From Coriobacteriaceae bacterium (GTDB lineage: Bacteria > Actinomycetota > Coriobacteriia > Coriobacteriales > QAMH01): 14,091 nt of DNA. A program made the translations under genes and the position numbers. Numbering within the stretch: position 1 is the first letter of the stretch; every line of letters starts with the position of its first letter. Below the pieces are notes generated by a model. The model made no database searches. It saw nothing but the letters and a program-made list of their open reading frames with translations, and was not told the DNA's origin. Below, in pieces: positions 14,082 to 14,091 of this stretch. The stretch spans positions 1 through 14,091 of the forward strand of contig SFLO01000005.1 in the NCBI GenBank assembly GCA_004553405.1. Direction: 5' to 3'.

Positions 14082-14091
14082 TCTCAGTCCC

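Noticed and set aside
13972..14091. 3' end of a minus-strand gene entering from the right edge
   Set aside because: Minus-strand frames are open here, but the roughly 35-55 residues readable match nothing I recognise, and they run through the terminator hairpin and a good + strand promoter.
1..14091. CRISPR arrays, insertion sequences, tRNA or rRNA genes, prophage or attachment sites
   Set aside because: I saw no regularly spaced repeats, transposase-like frames, cloverleaf or rRNA signatures, or flanking duplications in either strand.

Overview
The window is very GC-rich, almost completely coding, and transcribed entirely on the + strand. The core genes (rnc-smc-ftsY-ffh, an Nbp35/Mrp-type Fe-S ATPase) sit beside a molybdenum oxidoreductase operon whose catalytic subunit resembles the acetylene hydratase-like part of the DMSO reductase superfamily. 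This suggests an anaerobic high-GC Gram-positive, most likely a Coriobacteriia member (Eggerthellaceae-like). That placement is inferred from gene content and codon usage; there is no rRNA or other marker here to prove it.

Left block (1-6722): the 3' part of rnc (its start lies outside the window), then smc, ftsY and ffh, with gaps of 63, 29 and 29 nt. These cover dsRNA processing, chromosome organisation, and both GTPases of the SRP membrane-targeting route. The block ends in a long nested hairpin, with a second short hairpin just before the next gene.

Middle block (6871-8700): an Mrp/Nbp35-like Fe-S carrier ATPase and, 9 nt later, a trigger-factor-like protein that begins at the linker of trigger factor and has no ribosome-binding domain. 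A strong hairpin follows. A non-coding leader of about 300 nt with locally lower GC then precedes the next operon.

Right block (9080-13891): a three-gene complex-iron-sulfur-molybdoenzyme operon. It encodes a catalytic molybdopterin subunit without a signal peptide, a ferredoxin-like subunit with four [4Fe-4S] motifs, and an NrfD/PsrC-type membrane subunit. Gaps are 1 nt and -1 nt, so translation is coupled. The likely job is electron transfer between the quinone pool and an unidentified substrate handled on the cytoplasmic side. The catalytic subunit carries about 290 extra C-terminal residues built of three aromatic-rich tandem repeats. I consider this the most unusual feature of the window. 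A 14-bp terminator hairpin follows, and the window ends on a good sigma70-type promoter for an unseen downstream gene.

Best candidates for something undescribed: the repeat-tailed, apparently cytoplasmic molybdoenzyme with its membrane partner, and the ribosome-domain-less trigger factor coupled to an Fe-S carrier.
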